Shown: piece after piece, positions 12,901 through 23,690 of the stretch
Layout of the letters: the number at the start of each line of letters is the position of its first letter
Position numbering within the stretch: the stretch's first letter is position 1
Assembly (NCBI GenBank): GCA_040954595.2
Contig: CM082577.2
Span: 19,840,001-19,904,000 of the forward strand
Direction: 5' to 3'
Length of the DNA: 64,000 nucleotides
From: Balanoglossus misakiensis
Lineage: Eukaryota; Hemichordata
Made by a program: the position numbers and the translations under genes
Notes under the pieces: model-generated
Databases searched by the model: none
What the model saw: the letters and a program-made list of their open reading frames with translations, nothing else
What the model was told of the DNA's origin: nothing

Positions 12901-15900
12901 ATATAAGATCAGGATGGCTAATGTTTTCGGGGGGGGGGGGGGGGGGGGGGGGTCATCATATTTTTTTGCCTGTCAAAGGGGGGGGGGCATCATTTTTTGC
13001 TCCTGGGTGGAGGAGGGGGGGGGGGTCGGCCTGATTTTGAAAACCGATGACACAAACTTGCCCCCCCCCCCCAGCCGTAAAAACTGAACGGTCCCTAACT
13101 GTTGAATGCTGGTGATCAAATTCATACTCATGATGTACTATTTACCTTGGGGGGGGGGGGGGGGGTCGTCATCATATTTTTTTGCCTGTCAAAGGGGGGG
13201 GGGCATCATTTTTTGCTCCTGGGTGGAGGAGGGGGGGGGGTCGGCCTGATTTTGAAAACCGATGACACAAACTTGCCCCCCCCCAGCCGTAAAAACTGTA
13301 CGGTCCCTAACTGTTGAATGCTGGTGATCAAATTCATACTCATGATGTACTATTTACCTTGGCAAAACAGAAATTTCTGCCAAAAAATCAATCCAGTTTG
13401 TGTTGTGATTTGTAAAATTTGTTGACAGTCAACTCAGTGCAGACACGCTGGAGTCTCATTACATTTCCCATGCCCGTGAAAACCTGACAAAGTGTAGGGT
13501 GCCACCAGCGGCAGTACAAAAATATTTGCAAAGTGGAAATATGAATTTGCTGAAATCCCCCAAAATATATTTTGAAATCGGCTAAAATAGAAGCGGCAAT
13601 TCCGATGACCATTTCTTTTCTTTCTGGCCTTAATGATGCATATGGCTATTTGTGTTTTTTGCTGCATTCATCTGTTAAAACTCCTTTCATATTTCATGTC
13701 TAGTTTTAAGGACTGCGCTATTCATGCAGTAATACCTCATAATTCCCTCAGTCACTCCCTGAAACCTGTAAGCAATGAAACACCCACACAAAACTTGAAG
13801 TGGCACCTCCATATTGCTAAAATTGTAGGTCAATGTGTGTGATCCACTGGTTATTATTTGTCATTTCAATTGAATTTTGTACAAATTGTAAACTTTATCA
13901 CAGCCATGTGTTCAGTTTGAATTTAATTTAATTTGAATATGCAACACGTATTTTGTGCTCTTCTTATAATTTTTTTTAATTGGTGCACAAAAAATGAAAG
14001 TTTAATACAGATGCTACCAATGTTTTCTTCATGTTGTCTGTGCATAATTGTAAGGACAAGTACCAAACAAAAGAACATACACATTGACTTGAACATGTCA
14101 TACGAAATGGAAATGCCACTTTAAAAATGGTTCATTTATGACCAAGCCTGTGAGAAAATACTTCCAGCCCATTAGCTGCCCTCTAAAACAAGCAGAGGTA
14201 AAAAAATTAAATTCAGGCCTGATATTTATAACCAGTTGAACAGTGGAAGATATAGTTATTAAACTGTGGTTGTTGCTAGCAATATCTTGAATGTTTGCCA
14301 CTTGTTTCCTCCAGTCAACTATTCCAGGAGGAGGAACCACCAACACCACTTGTCACAGTGGCAGGAAGGTATGTCCATTACTATCATATGTTGCTGTTGT
14401 ATTTGCACAATTTTGAAAATTGAACCCAAAGGTGTTCAGACTTTCTTTGCCATGTCTCTATGTTGTTGACAGTAACTAATTACTTTAACAAGCACAGGCT
14501 TTGTTGTTATTAAAACCACATCATAACCCTTCATTATGTCTTCATGCTCGTAAATGCCTATTTTCCTCAGTGCATACATGCATGGCTTGTTATGGATTAC
14601 TGTGTACATGTGGGGTCCGTACAGGTGTATGTATATATATACAAAATCATCCATGTCGACCCACATACGAAATGAAATCACCCGAACTATATGATTTGTT
14701 CATCTACACACTCGAGAACAAACAAAAAATTAACTGAAAGACTCAATGAGAAGATTAGTTGAATCATTTGCTTGACAATCGTTACACCAATGTAGTGTGA
14801 AACTCTGAATAGCGAGAAAGTTTTGATTCCTAACTTGCTTTTCCATGTATATGGTACATGCTCTGTCACTGGGAGCTCTATAGTTTACATAGTGAATCCT
14901 ATACTGTTAGATAAGTCTAGAATCCAGCCTTGTGTGTTTCTTTCATTTGCTCACTCCACACATAGTCTAGCGTTTTCCACTAACATTCCTTGATACATTG
15001 GCTATTTACATGTGAAAGGACTCTAACCATGGCAACTCAGATCACTGATATCGAGCAACACTCATGCTCATATGCAGCCAATCAGTAGTAGATAAGGTTA
15101 TAATTGACTTCTGAGAGGTCATGAGGGTGAGCAGTGACCTGAATTGCCATGGTTAATAGCATCCTTTGACATGCAAATAGCCCGAGCAAATAGCCAATGT
15201 ATTAAGTTTTAGGTCCCATTAATACCCATATACCATGGGACCTTATGGGCTCGGGTGTGTCTGTATGGATGGATGGATGGATGGATGGATGTATGTATGT
15301 CTATATCTGTGATAAAATTGAAGAAAGTACCCTATATTTTCTGTAAAATATACATTTAATTGGCATGCCATCCAGCATCAATTATTAAACCCCGGTGTGG
15401 AAAGACTGGGTCTTCGGATTAACGTGTGTTTGTATAGTTGTTTATTTGGGAGTGGTCGTCGTCCCTAACGACTGTATAACTAACGGTCAGAAGCGTTGGT
15501 AGTTTATCTGCGTAATCTGTTTGACCAGGTGGGCTAATCGCAGTATTTCTCTGAAAGTCGTGGAACTTGAGTCATCTGTTTTTTTTAATCGTTTAGGGGG
15601 GGGGGGGTTCACTTAAATTTTGAAGTCCAAAAGGGGGGGGGGGGGGTCATCTGTTTTTTTGAAACGTTTAGGGGGGGGTCACATACTTTTGCCACCGAAC
15701 TTTTGCTTTTGAGTCCACAAAATTGCAGTTTCGCACCCTTTATTTTAACAAAATTTTCTAATGTGGGAGAGGGACACCCCCTCCCACACCCACCCCTTCA
15801 TTCTACGCCACATTTCATTTTTTGCTGGTTTGTATCAGTCTGGTCACCAGTGGCAAATTGCACAGCAGGGGATTATGCAATGCAAACACTTGAACTGGCC

Positions 15901-18900
15901 GGTAATGTTTGAATTCCTCATTTGCATACACTTTTTCAACTTTTTTCAGAACGAAAGTTTAGCGACTTGCAACCCATTTCTGACAATTATTTCATCCCAG
16001 GCACATTACTGGTACTATGAGTGTACTACATGTGATTTTTCATGAAGTTTTATCAAGAAGAATTTCTTTACTTCCACTGACAAAATTGTGATCACGAAAT
16101 TCAAAGTGACCTTGAAGTTAAAAAAAAAAAATATCTGCCATACCCACACAAAAATTAACCCCCTCAGGTTTTAGAAACATTATTAAACTCCTCTATTCAT
16201 AATTTTGACATGAATATATCCATGCCGTAGGTCAAGGACCACAATTTACAGTGCCATAGTAGACAGTGACAGGTCAGTCAGCGTGGGGATAGTGAATTGA
16301 CTCCGTATGTAATATGCTAATGACAGTTAACTTAGCGTTGAAAAGGAAGCCATTACGTCTTAGGTCAACATGCCTTGACCTAGTTCAGTGGTATACATAT
16401 GGTATACACGGCTCTACTCGTCGATGGCGAAGGCAATTTTTACACCGTCATTACTCCACAACGGAGCGGCTCACAACATTATAATTTCACGGTAACTTAG
16501 TTCAATATCTTCCTAACCTACCCATTTTTTTTCAAGACAAGAAATCTTTTCCGTGAGTCAGGGACCACAATTTCAATCAACATACCGAAACTGTCTTTCT
16601 CGGGAACGCATCGTTAAAACTTCACGAAAAATCATCCTATCATTGACTGTGGTGTTTCATACACGTCTTAGAAAAATGGATGCACTACGATCACTTGTAG
16701 TACCGAAAATCTCCGTTTGAAATTTTTTCGAACCGGCCGTAACTGCCACTCAGTGACGTTCACATTCAAATAGATCTCTTTGATCTCGCCGCCTTAATGA
16801 GCCTACTTGAAACCAGACTGGTATAGTTACCAGGGTAGAGTGCTTGCTACCCCAACCCAACCGATGATAATATTTAACAAAGTAGATACATAATGGAGAA
16901 TACCTGGTAATCGTTTAAACCATTTCGCATAACTGATAGATTCGCGCTGCATCTTCTATATACTAGAAGTTTTATAAATGATGTCATGACGAAGATGACA
17001 CCAAATCTTCTAACTTTGAGTGGAGTGGCAAAAAGTAAAATTGGTCCTCCCAAACATTGAGATAATTTAATTTAAAATGCAACTTTGACACCCCTCCCAC
17101 ACCCACCCCCTCCATTCTTTGCCACATTTCATTTATTCGCTGGTTTTTCTAGTGTACCAGGGCAGACTTCTTGCCACCCCAACCCGATGCTTACTTTGAG
17201 TGGAGTGGCAAAATTAAAATTTGTCCTGCCTAACATTGAGTTAATTTACTTTTGAGTTCATTAAAATGCAATTTTACAAAATACGGTGATATTTCACTCT
17301 AAACGTCATCATTTCTTGCGCTGATACCCGATACAGGGCCCGGGTACGGTTTCATGAGATTTGTTATACCTTTAGTCAACATCGAAAGTCATGGGGTTAC
17401 GATGGCCACGGATATGGTTTATAAATAAAAGCTTATCTTGTGTGATTGATTTGGAAAAAACGATTGTTAGTTACCTATTCAACAAAGAATCATGGAACGT
17501 GAGAGTACTACGACTGTGTGGCTTTGGCCGTAGGGCCACCTGCACAGAACAAACACCAATGTCAGAAAGCTTCTGTTACTGTTTACAAGGAGTTAGAACC
17601 CCCAACTGAGACTGTACTCTACATGTTTACATAACTTTTAGGCCAGCTGTTACAGCAATGACCAGTTAAAACATAGACCCTAGAGAAAGAAGGACGCGCA
17701 ACTGCGGCATAGATCAAAGGGTTTGGGGATTAGCTGTATGATGATGTTCTTTTGCATATAATTAACACCTAAGACAGTTGGACAATGACTTCCTTACTTC
17801 GGCACGTGTCGACCCCACCAGTGATGCGAAAACTTGTCACCAAACTGGCACTCCTGTATTTCAGCAGCCACTGCGTTTTTTTTCTAAAATTCAAAAAGTA
17901 TTACGTTGTCTGTGCTAATTATTATGGTTTGGTGTTCGTCTGTCGGTTGAACGGTCATTTCTAGTGCCACAAGCTTCATTTAAAAATTGTAAACAAATCA
18001 TCCATGTTTTTTGCATGTCCGACAGGGCACTCATATTTCTTGGTAATGCTCACACTTTTCGTAATAATTTTATGTTTATGTGACGCATTGAAACAAAAAT
18101 TGTGGTTTAGGGGCATTTTATTTCGCAGTGCGTGAACAATAAAACAGATTTCACGAAAACAATTTGTAAACAAACTGGGTGGATTTTCACGTGTGCGCTA
18201 TGGCCGCCATCTTGGTTTCTCATGGTTGACGACGGCAGGCAACCCTCGGTAAGGTTAGCTCACAGCCTTGTCAAATACCGGGACTGTTAAACAAAAGATG
18301 CTTGTTTTGGACGCTGTCAGACTCAGAAGTGCCAAATTCGTGTTTAACTCGTCCAGATGTGTTCCATAAATGATCGCTGCAGTTCAACCACGTTGCAGTT
18401 TTCTCGTTTTCTGCGAGATGTTCTGAGGTGTTTGTGATAACTTCACGCAAAACGTGAGACTTTGCGTTAGTTTATACATAGTTTATTTGCAAATTGCTTC
18501 GGTATTGTCCTCGACGCTGCGCGTCTCGGACAATACCTCCACTGTACGATGTACTTGGATATAAATCCCGGTATTTTGTGAATAACCTTACGGTATATGA
18601 TAATAATAATAAGATTGCCATGACACATTTGGCATGTTTCTTGTTAATTTTTTTTTACATTTCCGTATTTATATATGGGATTTGCTTGCCTATGTCACAT
18701 GTGATTTTTATTCTGGTGTATACCTATTTCTGTTTTATCCTCAAATGGGACCACAGTGTCATTGACGCTATGTTTTTAAATGTTGGAGGAAAATACTAGA
18801 CAGTGTGGAGTGAGCAAAGCGAACAAACACACAAGTCTGGATTCTAAATTTCCGGGGAGGTATAAAGTAGTGGACTACTGTGAATTAACTTCAGGGTGCC

Positions 18901-21005
18901 GTAACAAATGCTGATGGGCGATACATGTTCATAAGGAGTACAAAAGTTGCAAATACGAATACAAATCACAAATGGAATGTTATGAGTTCACAATGGGGGG
19001 AGACCATGAATTGAAAATGATGAGGTCACATGTTGAAAATACAACTTTGAGAGTTGCAAATGCTGTGTATGTTTTGATAATTAAACACATGCACCTGCAT
19101 TTGTAGAATAATTTCAAATCTTATTATAATCTGGATGAATTATAGGAATAATTACAGTAGTTTGTTTGAATGATAATTCCTGTGAAAATGTTACATTTGA
19201 GATATACAGAGGTGAGGGTACAGACTATTTATCCACTAATATAATTTATGCTGTATGTACAATAAATGTTGTTGTTTGAAAGTGCCGTACCATCCTATAT
19301 ATATATGGTATCTAAAAGTTAATTTTTTGTGTGTTTATTGCCTGTGTTGTTGCATTTAACAAACTGACAATTAAAGAGACAAAATGGCTAACTTTTGAAA
19401 TTTTGTTTTGTTATTTTAATTGGTATTGAATGCTTATTTATGTTGTTCTGATCCTGAAACATTCAAAATGACCTGTTTTCATGGCTTTATTCACAACCTG
19501 TACATGGACATTACACATGAATAACTTCCATCATTTAATTTTTGGTCATTTTTTGCAGACATTCTCATGTGTAGCCATGTATGAAGTGTGGGTTGAGTTG
19601 TGACATCTGGTTGTCAAGCATGTTTCTGTGTGCAGAATAACAGAGCCCATCAAAAGAAGTAAAAATAACCAAAATAATGTCTGAAATATTGCATAACACT
19701 TGGCAAAGCATGTTTTTTTCCACAGTGTCAAAATTAAGTTAACGATATTCTTTGTTTTACTAATAGCATACCCCTGGTATGTGTCGATGAAAAGGAAGGC
19801 ACAGTTCATCATGGTCAGTTTCAGAAACTACCCCAGGGAAGCCAAATCTGGTGTTCTCATTTTCATCTCATTCCATTTTTTTCCGTCTGATTGCTAAATA
19901 GAATTGAGACTGAAATCCAAGGGGCAGATGGACATATCTACAAAGGTCGTGTTGATTCAGGTGATACCAGCGGTAAGCTGCCTGCATTGCCCGGACAACA
20001 AGTGCCAAAGGTAAATGGTATCCTGATGATCTGTGTGTGTGTGTACGTGCGTGCGTGCGTGCGTGTGTGCGTTAATGTTTTGTGTGCATGCATGTGTGTG
20101 TGACTGACTGTGTGTGTGTGTGTTCAATTTTTGAGAGATATGCAGGGGTTAATATTGACAGACTATTGTGAAAAGCATATTTCCTCAAAGGAATGTAAGT
20201 TACCAGAAATGCCTGCTATTTCTTGCGGTCCTAGGCAGAGAAAATTTGATTGCACTACTGGTAATAAACTTGTGCTTATAGCCTGAGTAAATGTCAGGTT
20301 ATTTCATGCTTGTGCTGCTATGATAGAGCATACATAGACACATGTCATCTGGGTAAAAGTTGCAGAGCCCCAGGACATGGAGTAGCTTACTGATTATGCA
20401 ATTGCATGCAAAGGTTCATAGCTGATTTACCCGTAACAATGACTGCATTCTGGACAGTAACAATTATACAATTGTGGCCAGTTTAAAAGCTGATCCCATA
20501 TGCCATTCATTTTCCCCACATACAATGTATTACGGTAGTACCAGTGAATGTTTACACTGTTGTTGAGCTGTTTTTATTCCTAGAATTACATATGCTTACT
20601 GTGCCAAATAATCACTGGTTATTAAATTGTCTTGGATTTTTTTGGCAGACACCTGTAAAATCAGCACGTACGCCACGTCCAACAAGCAGTGGTAGGGGAG
20701 GACGCAAAGTGATCACTCCAGCTCCAAGTACTAGCGCTGCAGAGCAACAGATAGAGCAAGCTTCTGGAAGACCACTGTCAGCAAGGCCAGCTTCCCGTCA
20801 AGGTTCTCGTCCTACATCAGCTCGACCAAGCTCTGCTAAACCAGCTGGGCAGCAAGGAACCCGAACTCCACCTCCAGATGGCGCTGTTCCTGCCCACCAA
20901 ACACCGCCCGCAACAGTTGAAGTACCCCAAGCTGTTGCCGATACAGAATCTGATCAACCTGCAGCAGACCAACCAAGAAAGACATCACCTCAGCCTGTTG
21001 ATTAA
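853..21005 (+). CDS. Unidentified multi-exon protein gene (span of visible exons; 5' incomplete)
   Basis: Seven exons join in frame: 853-954, 2240-2374, 10477-10593, 10846-10953, 14315-14368, 19902-20010 and 20649-21005. Each visible internal exon edge has an AG acceptor or GT donor. The first five introns are phase 2 and the sixth is phase 0, so about 326 residues plus a stop are read without interruption. The product is basic and hydrophilic in its first two thirds (motifs such as RPYTTFELEQIRAHQK and NMIHFDRSIAEHELARKR) and ends in a Pro/Ser/Ala/Arg-rich disordered tail. No signal peptide or membrane segment is visible. I do not recognise the family. The consistent phases and clean reading make it a real gene; its function is unknown. 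The start codon and 5' exons are not in the window or were not found. Confidence 0.8.
2240..2374 (+). CDS. Unidentified gene, exon 2 of those visible
   Basis: The acceptor is 'cattactaacag' and the donor 'aatcaa/gtaaga'. It is a 45-codon, phase-2/phase-2 exon. The peptide is strongly charged and probably helical (IAEHELARKRKQDLIAYMVH), then KDARADVFPI. The splice to the previous exon makes an AGT codon. Confidence 0.8.
2633..3995 (+). repeat. R1 repeat, near-complete copy with GGTCCCATTTG terminal inverted repeats
   Basis: It opens with the hairpin 'ggtcccatttggtttacc' + 'attgggacc', then a (TGGA/TGTA) microsatellite and a long A+T-rich body. It reaches 'caaatgggacc' at 3962-3972, the exact reverse complement of its first 11 bases. 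The shared tail continues about 20 bases past this ('acagtgtccttgacgc'). The same order recurs at 22515-23690, and parts recur at 15212, 17560, 18610, 27308 and 57279-60646. ORFs inside are short and unconserved between copies. It is a nonautonomous element in an intron of the unidentified gene. Confidence 0.7.
3996..6111. other. A+T-rich intron sequence, nothing recognised
   Basis: The ORFs here are short, have unlikely composition and lack flanking splice signals. I saw no RNA gene and no strong repeat. Confidence 0.5.
6112..6251 (+). CDS. THAP zinc-finger domain, first exon (orphan)
   Basis: From ATG at 6112 the frame reads MVKRCLVGGCKNTIRSVH, then VHRFPKSKELREKWERFVQN. This is the first half of a THAP (C2CH zinc finger, DNA-binding) domain: the first Cys pair C-x4-C, the 'RFPK' strand and the invariant Trp. 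A donor 'tcgcc/gtaaag' at 6252 falls just before an in-frame TAA, at the position where THAP genes often have an intron. The second half (C-x2-H, AVPTIF-like box) was not found downstream, so this is either the start of a split gene or a remnant. THAP domains occur both in host transcription factors and in P-element and Harbinger transposases; which applies here is unclear. Confidence 0.6.
6600..6850 (-). CDS. P2X7 C-terminal-domain-like exon (probable transposon-associated gene, partial)
   Basis: The minus strand from ATG at 6850 reads an acidic/serine stretch (EYDSDSSDGEF), then GPYRFEPARHE, a Pro/Ser-rich linker and SRVGNIDW. The YRFEP motif followed by R-x-G-N-x-D-W, normally continuing into C-x-C-G-x-C, is typical of invertebrate proteins carrying the P2X7 intracellular (P2RX7_C-like) zinc domain. 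The frame meets a stop right after the Trp, but a donor 'gattg/gtgaat' lies exactly there, so the Cys-rich part would be on another exon, which I did not find. These proteins are usually multicopy and often repeat-associated. Confidence 0.4.
6880..10476. other. Intron sequence, no gene recognised; one 29-bp direct repeat
   Basis: The only clear structure is a 29-bp direct repeat starting 'ctttggatgaaaaggcac' at 7950-7978 and 8309-8337. ORFs are short and lack matching splice sites. Some CpG-containing sequence occurs near 8520-8700 without a supported function. Confidence 0.45.
10477..10593 (+). CDS. Unidentified gene, exon 3 of those visible
   Basis: The acceptor is 'atgcatgttacag' and the donor 'catagcag/gtacca'. 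It is a phase-2/phase-2 exon of 117 bases. The peptide is DLPEYLERLVTPRVAGGART then a basic stretch (SHRKFAAYPYHS). The pattern V-T-x-R-x-x-G-G-x-x-T recurs in the next exon (10846-10953), suggesting an old exon duplication. A stop 3' of the donor keeps the open frame short, so the exon is easy to miss. Confidence 0.75.
10846..10953 (+). CDS. Unidentified gene, exon 4 of those visible
   Basis: The acceptor is 'gattcctttttcag' and the donor 'ctcaa/gtaagt'. The peptide is NVPEMSEYYVTSRACGGSHT then MTFPHRRINRMTHL. Phase 2 at both ends; it splices in frame to its neighbours. Confidence 0.8.
12378..13097. mobile_element. G-tract MITE, family with 'agggaccgttcagttttt' TIR
   Basis: The terminal inverted repeats are 'agggaccgttcagttttt' and 'aaaaactgaacggtccct'. 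The interior carries long G runs (24 consecutive G at the right side), the phrase 'cttttgccacc..aacttttgcttttgagt', and C runs near the right end. No ORF longer than low-complexity Gly-rich frames is present. Related copies: 37351-38035, 52223-54653 and 56855-57080. Confidence 0.75.
13098..13361. repeat. Local tandem duplication of the G-tract MITE right end
   Basis: A 52-bp flank ('gttgaatgctggtgatcaaa' and following) occurs at 13099 and again at 13310. Between the copies lies a second copy of the MITE's right-hand 160 bp, so the unit is about 211 bp. This is a replication-slippage or unequal-exchange duplication that includes non-element flank. Confidence 0.75.
14315..14368 (+). CDS. Unidentified gene, exon 5 of those visible (micro-exon-like, 54 nt)
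   Basis: The acceptor is 'cttgtttcctccag' and the donor 'caggaag/gtatgt'. It encodes QLFQEEEPPTPLVTVAG. It is phase 2 at both ends and a multiple of three, so it could be skipped without shifting the frame. Confidence 0.75.
14985..15210. repeat. Foldback MITE
   Basis: The left arm 'ttgatacattggctattt' and following, with 'ccatggcaa' inside, is matched in reverse order by 'ttgccatgg' ... 'aaatagccaatgtatt'. Arms are about 55-60 bp and imperfect. An R1 head hairpin follows immediately at 15212. Confidence 0.55.
15212..15340 (+). repeat. R1 repeat, 5' head fragment with (GGAT)n
   Basis: The hairpin 'ggtcccattaatacccat' ... 'ccatgggacc' is followed by 'cttatgggctcgggtgtg' and a GGAT/TGTA microsatellite. 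This is the same layout as at 2633, 22515 and 27308. Confidence 0.6.
15590..17330. repeat. Degraded copies of the G-tract MITE interior
   Basis: The shared phrases 'cttttgccaccgaacttttg', 'ctaatgtgggag', 'gtttaaaccatttcgcataa' and 'cttctaactttgagtgg' match 52300-54300. Intact TIRs were not found, so these are partial or fused copies. Confidence 0.55.
17331..18495. other. Intron sequence with small R1 fragment
   Basis: 17560-17660 matches R1 ('tgtttacaaggagtt' ... 'ggccagctgttacag'). The rest shows no supported gene. Confidence 0.4.
18204..18215. promoter_or_regulatory. YY1-like motif, possible regulatory site
   Basis: 'ccgccatcttgg' matches the vertebrate YY1 consensus core. It sits in a locally CpG-richer patch within an intron of the unidentified gene. 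No transcript start is supported, so this may be chance. Confidence 0.2.
18496..18590. repeat. Partial copy of palindromic element (core plus right arm)
   Basis: The core 'ggtattgtcctcgacgctgc' ... 'ggacaatacc' and the arm ending 'ttgtgaataacctta' match 29235-29330. The left arm is missing here. Confidence 0.65.
18610..18780 (+). repeat. R1 repeat, 3' end fragment
   Basis: 'gccatgacacatttggcatg' through 'atcctcaaatgggaccac' and 'cattgacgctatg' matches R1 at 3838-3990. Confidence 0.6.
19902..20010 (+). CDS. Unidentified gene, exon 6 of those visible
   Basis: The acceptor is 'gattgctaaatag' and the donor 'gccaaag/gtaaat'. It enters in phase 2 and leaves in phase 0. The peptide is IETEIQGADGHIYKGRVDSG then GKLPALPGQQVPK. 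A GT/GC-type microsatellite (20030-20123) begins 20 bases after the donor. Confidence 0.75.
20030..20123. repeat. (GT)n / (GTGC)n microsatellite
   Basis: Imperfect GT, GTGC and CATG dinucleotide/tetranucleotide array directly downstream of an exon donor. Confidence 0.8.
20649..21005 (+). CDS. Unidentified gene, terminal coding exon, disordered tail
   Basis: The acceptor is 'ggatttttttggcag', phase 0. It encodes 118 residues and stops at TAA 21003-21005. Composition is dominated by Pro, Ser, Ala, Arg, Thr and Gln, with repeated R-P-x-S/T and S-A-R/K-P units (residues about 10-70), then an acidic/Gln stretch before QPRKTSPQPVD. This is typical of an intrinsically disordered, possibly phosphorylated or microtubule-binding tail, but no domain is recognised. 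Confidence 0.8.
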   Translation, partial: TPVKSARTPRPTSSGRGGRKVITPAPSTSAAEQQIEQASGRPLSARPASRQGSRPTSARPSSAKPAGQQGTRTPPPDGAVPAHQTPPATVEVPQAVADTESDQPAADQPRKTSPQPVD

Positions 21006-21383
21006 AAGCAAATTTATCTGTTGATGCAAAAATAATTTACAAATATTCAATATCGTTCCTGTTGAACATTTAGTTATTTTGCTATGCATCTATCTATCTA
21101 TACCGTCCTTGGAATTTTATATCAGAGAAAAAATATATATTCTATGTTATTTCACTGGCTGATAGGAACAGCATGGTATTTTTCACAGAGTCACTGGACG
21201 TTTTAGAAATAATGAAATTAGTAAATGAAATGCTGCTTACAGGAGTTAAACATATATTGTGTATTGTGTTTACATGCAGGCTTTGTTTTCTGGTAAACAG
21301 GTCATTGCCCTCTTAGGAAAAGCTGGAAACGTGTCAAATATGTACATTTAGTCAAAGACTGAGAAGGTTTCCAAGCTACCTAC

Positions 21384-21389
21384 AATAAA
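21384..21389 (+). promoter_or_regulatory. Candidate polyadenylation signal (AATAAA)
   Basis: First AATAAA after the stop codon of the unidentified gene, about 380 bases into the A+T-rich putative 3' UTR. A second AATAAA lies near 22174. Confidence 0.4.
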
Positions 21390-22514
21390 TGTACTTGTAA
21401 AAATTTATATAAATTGCATTGATTTTTAGAGATTATACTGTGAAGTATTTAAAGTAGAATGATTAGTTTAAAATTTCTGTGGTGAAAGGTGACTTTTAAA
21501 AGATGTATTGATGAAAATCATTGAACCCATTAATTTAAGCATTTTGTTTTCATTTACAGAAATTGCAAAACAAAATGTCAACTGCGCTACCACTATGTCA
21601 GTCCCATTTCATCTTGCAGACTCATAATTTACATTAGTACTATTGTGTCATAATATAGGTAAATATTGCTTCAGGATCCTTGACAAACATCGATTTTGCA
21701 ATGAAATTCATTTATACGTTAGGCAGGGTACCAAATATGATTAGCATATCATTAGACCAGCCAATCTTGCAGACTCTCTTTGAGGAACATTTGTCAGTAT
21801 GGTTTTTAATTGGCCTAATATGGAATTTAAAATACTAGTAATTGAAAAACAAAACAAAATGCACGAATGTATAAATACATGTAAATATATAAAAAGATTG
21901 AATTGTACTGCTGATATGGATGCATATCCCTCAAGATGATATAGTTGATAGATGCCAGGTTTATGTTTTTACTAAAGTCTTTCAACAAGATATATATTAC
22001 CACGTTTGTGTTGAATTGTGTCTTGAAAGATTGCTCAATTCTGTTAGCAGCCAAGTTTTATATAAAAATCAATTTTATTAAAAGCTTTGGTGTACATTTC
22101 ATTAGAAATATATGAATCTTGTAAATGATTATTTTCCTGTACAATTGTGTAAAATTGCAAAATTAGGCAAGTTTAATAAACTATGAAAAATATATCTTAA
22201 GAAATAATGCACATTGAGTGCAATCGATAAAAGTTTAATGAATTTTACGAAAAAGCTATAAAACTTTGAAGTATGTTTTCTACACTAATGCACTTTCAAC
22301 TCACATTTACTGAATTTAGATACCTAATATGGTGTTGAAGTGGATCATTGTGTTTGTCACTGCTGTGGCATAGAGCAGCACCTTTCTGTATGGATATTGA
22401 TAAAGTTGAGTGCCTTACTAGCCTGAAACAGACCAGGGTTTCATTCAGGATGTAAAATACAGGAATTTTGTCCCATATTCCCTCTATTTTAACCCTTTCA
22501 CCACCACATTTTAA

Positions 22515-23690
22515 GGTCCCATTTGGTTTATATGTATATATACCATGGGACCTTATGGGATTGGTTGCGTCTGTATGTATGGATGGATGGATGGCTGTCT
22601 GTATGTGCGTCCACATCAAAAACCGCTGCGCGTATCACCTTGATATTTGGTGTGCAGATGCAGGCTGGGCTGTAGATAGGAGTTTGTTCAAATGAAGTTG
22701 TCATTGCCAAAAATATGCAAATTAGCTGGAAAAATGTGAATTTGGTCAAAACTCAGTAACTCAAGAACTACTGGTCAGATTGCTTTGCAAAGTGGTGTGT
22801 ATTTACTTTATTGAGACCTTATATAGATTTTTTTCATGTTGTGGTGATATCAGAAAATGGCTAAATTTGGTGAATTTTTTTTTATCATTTTCCTCATTTT
22901 TAGTAAAATACATCTTCTTTTTTGAAACAACTTTCCAAATTCTTAAAAAATCATTTGAGGGTATGCAGAGGTGGTTTCTTTCATTTTTTTTCAAATCAAG
23001 GTGAAGAATTCAATGGTATATCATCGGGGTGATTTTTGCCACCTGGTCAAACTTTTTTCTCAGAACCCTCTACTCCCTTTGGTTTGAAATTTGATTTGAA
23101 GGTTCCTAGGTGTGTTCTCATGATGATTTTAATACAAAACCTATATTGAAGAAAGTGTCAATGACTTGTGGGGGCAATAGCTTGTATTTCTGGGGCATAC
23201 TTTCCAATTTTGATAAAAAATATATTTCTCAGAAATTGTATGGCTGATTACTTTAAAATTTGAGTTGTAGGTTAATGGGATGGGCTTCTTTAGATTTATA
23301 ATGGAATCAAATCATGGGTAATTCAGAATTTTTATATCTTGTAGGAAATTTTGTCTTATACCACAAAATAATTTTATCTCAAGAAAAGAAATTACCCGTA
23401 CATAGTTCTTTGTTATTAGGGAGAAACCCCTCCTGGGAATTGTACACACAGCAAATTCCTGCATGTTTACACAACTGGCTAACTGTTAAAGAAACCAGCT
23501 GTTCTATTTAGTGTATGTACAGTACATATGCCATTGGCAGCTTATGGGTCAGTCAGTGCTTGCCCATTGATCTCTATATGTGTGTGTCTGTCTGTCTGTA
23601 TATGTACTCCGGTGACCGGTGTAGACTTTTTCTTGTGTAATCCCTAAATGGGACCACTGTGTCTTTGATGCAATTTTTCTACATATCCAT
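22515..23690 (+). repeat. R1 repeat, second near-complete copy
   Basis: It starts with the hairpin 'ggtcccatttggtttata' ... 'ccatgggacc', then 'cttatgggattggttgcg' and a (TGGA)n tract. It follows the order of the 2633-3995 copy to 'ctaaatgggaccactgtgtc'. No conserved ORF. Confidence 0.7.
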
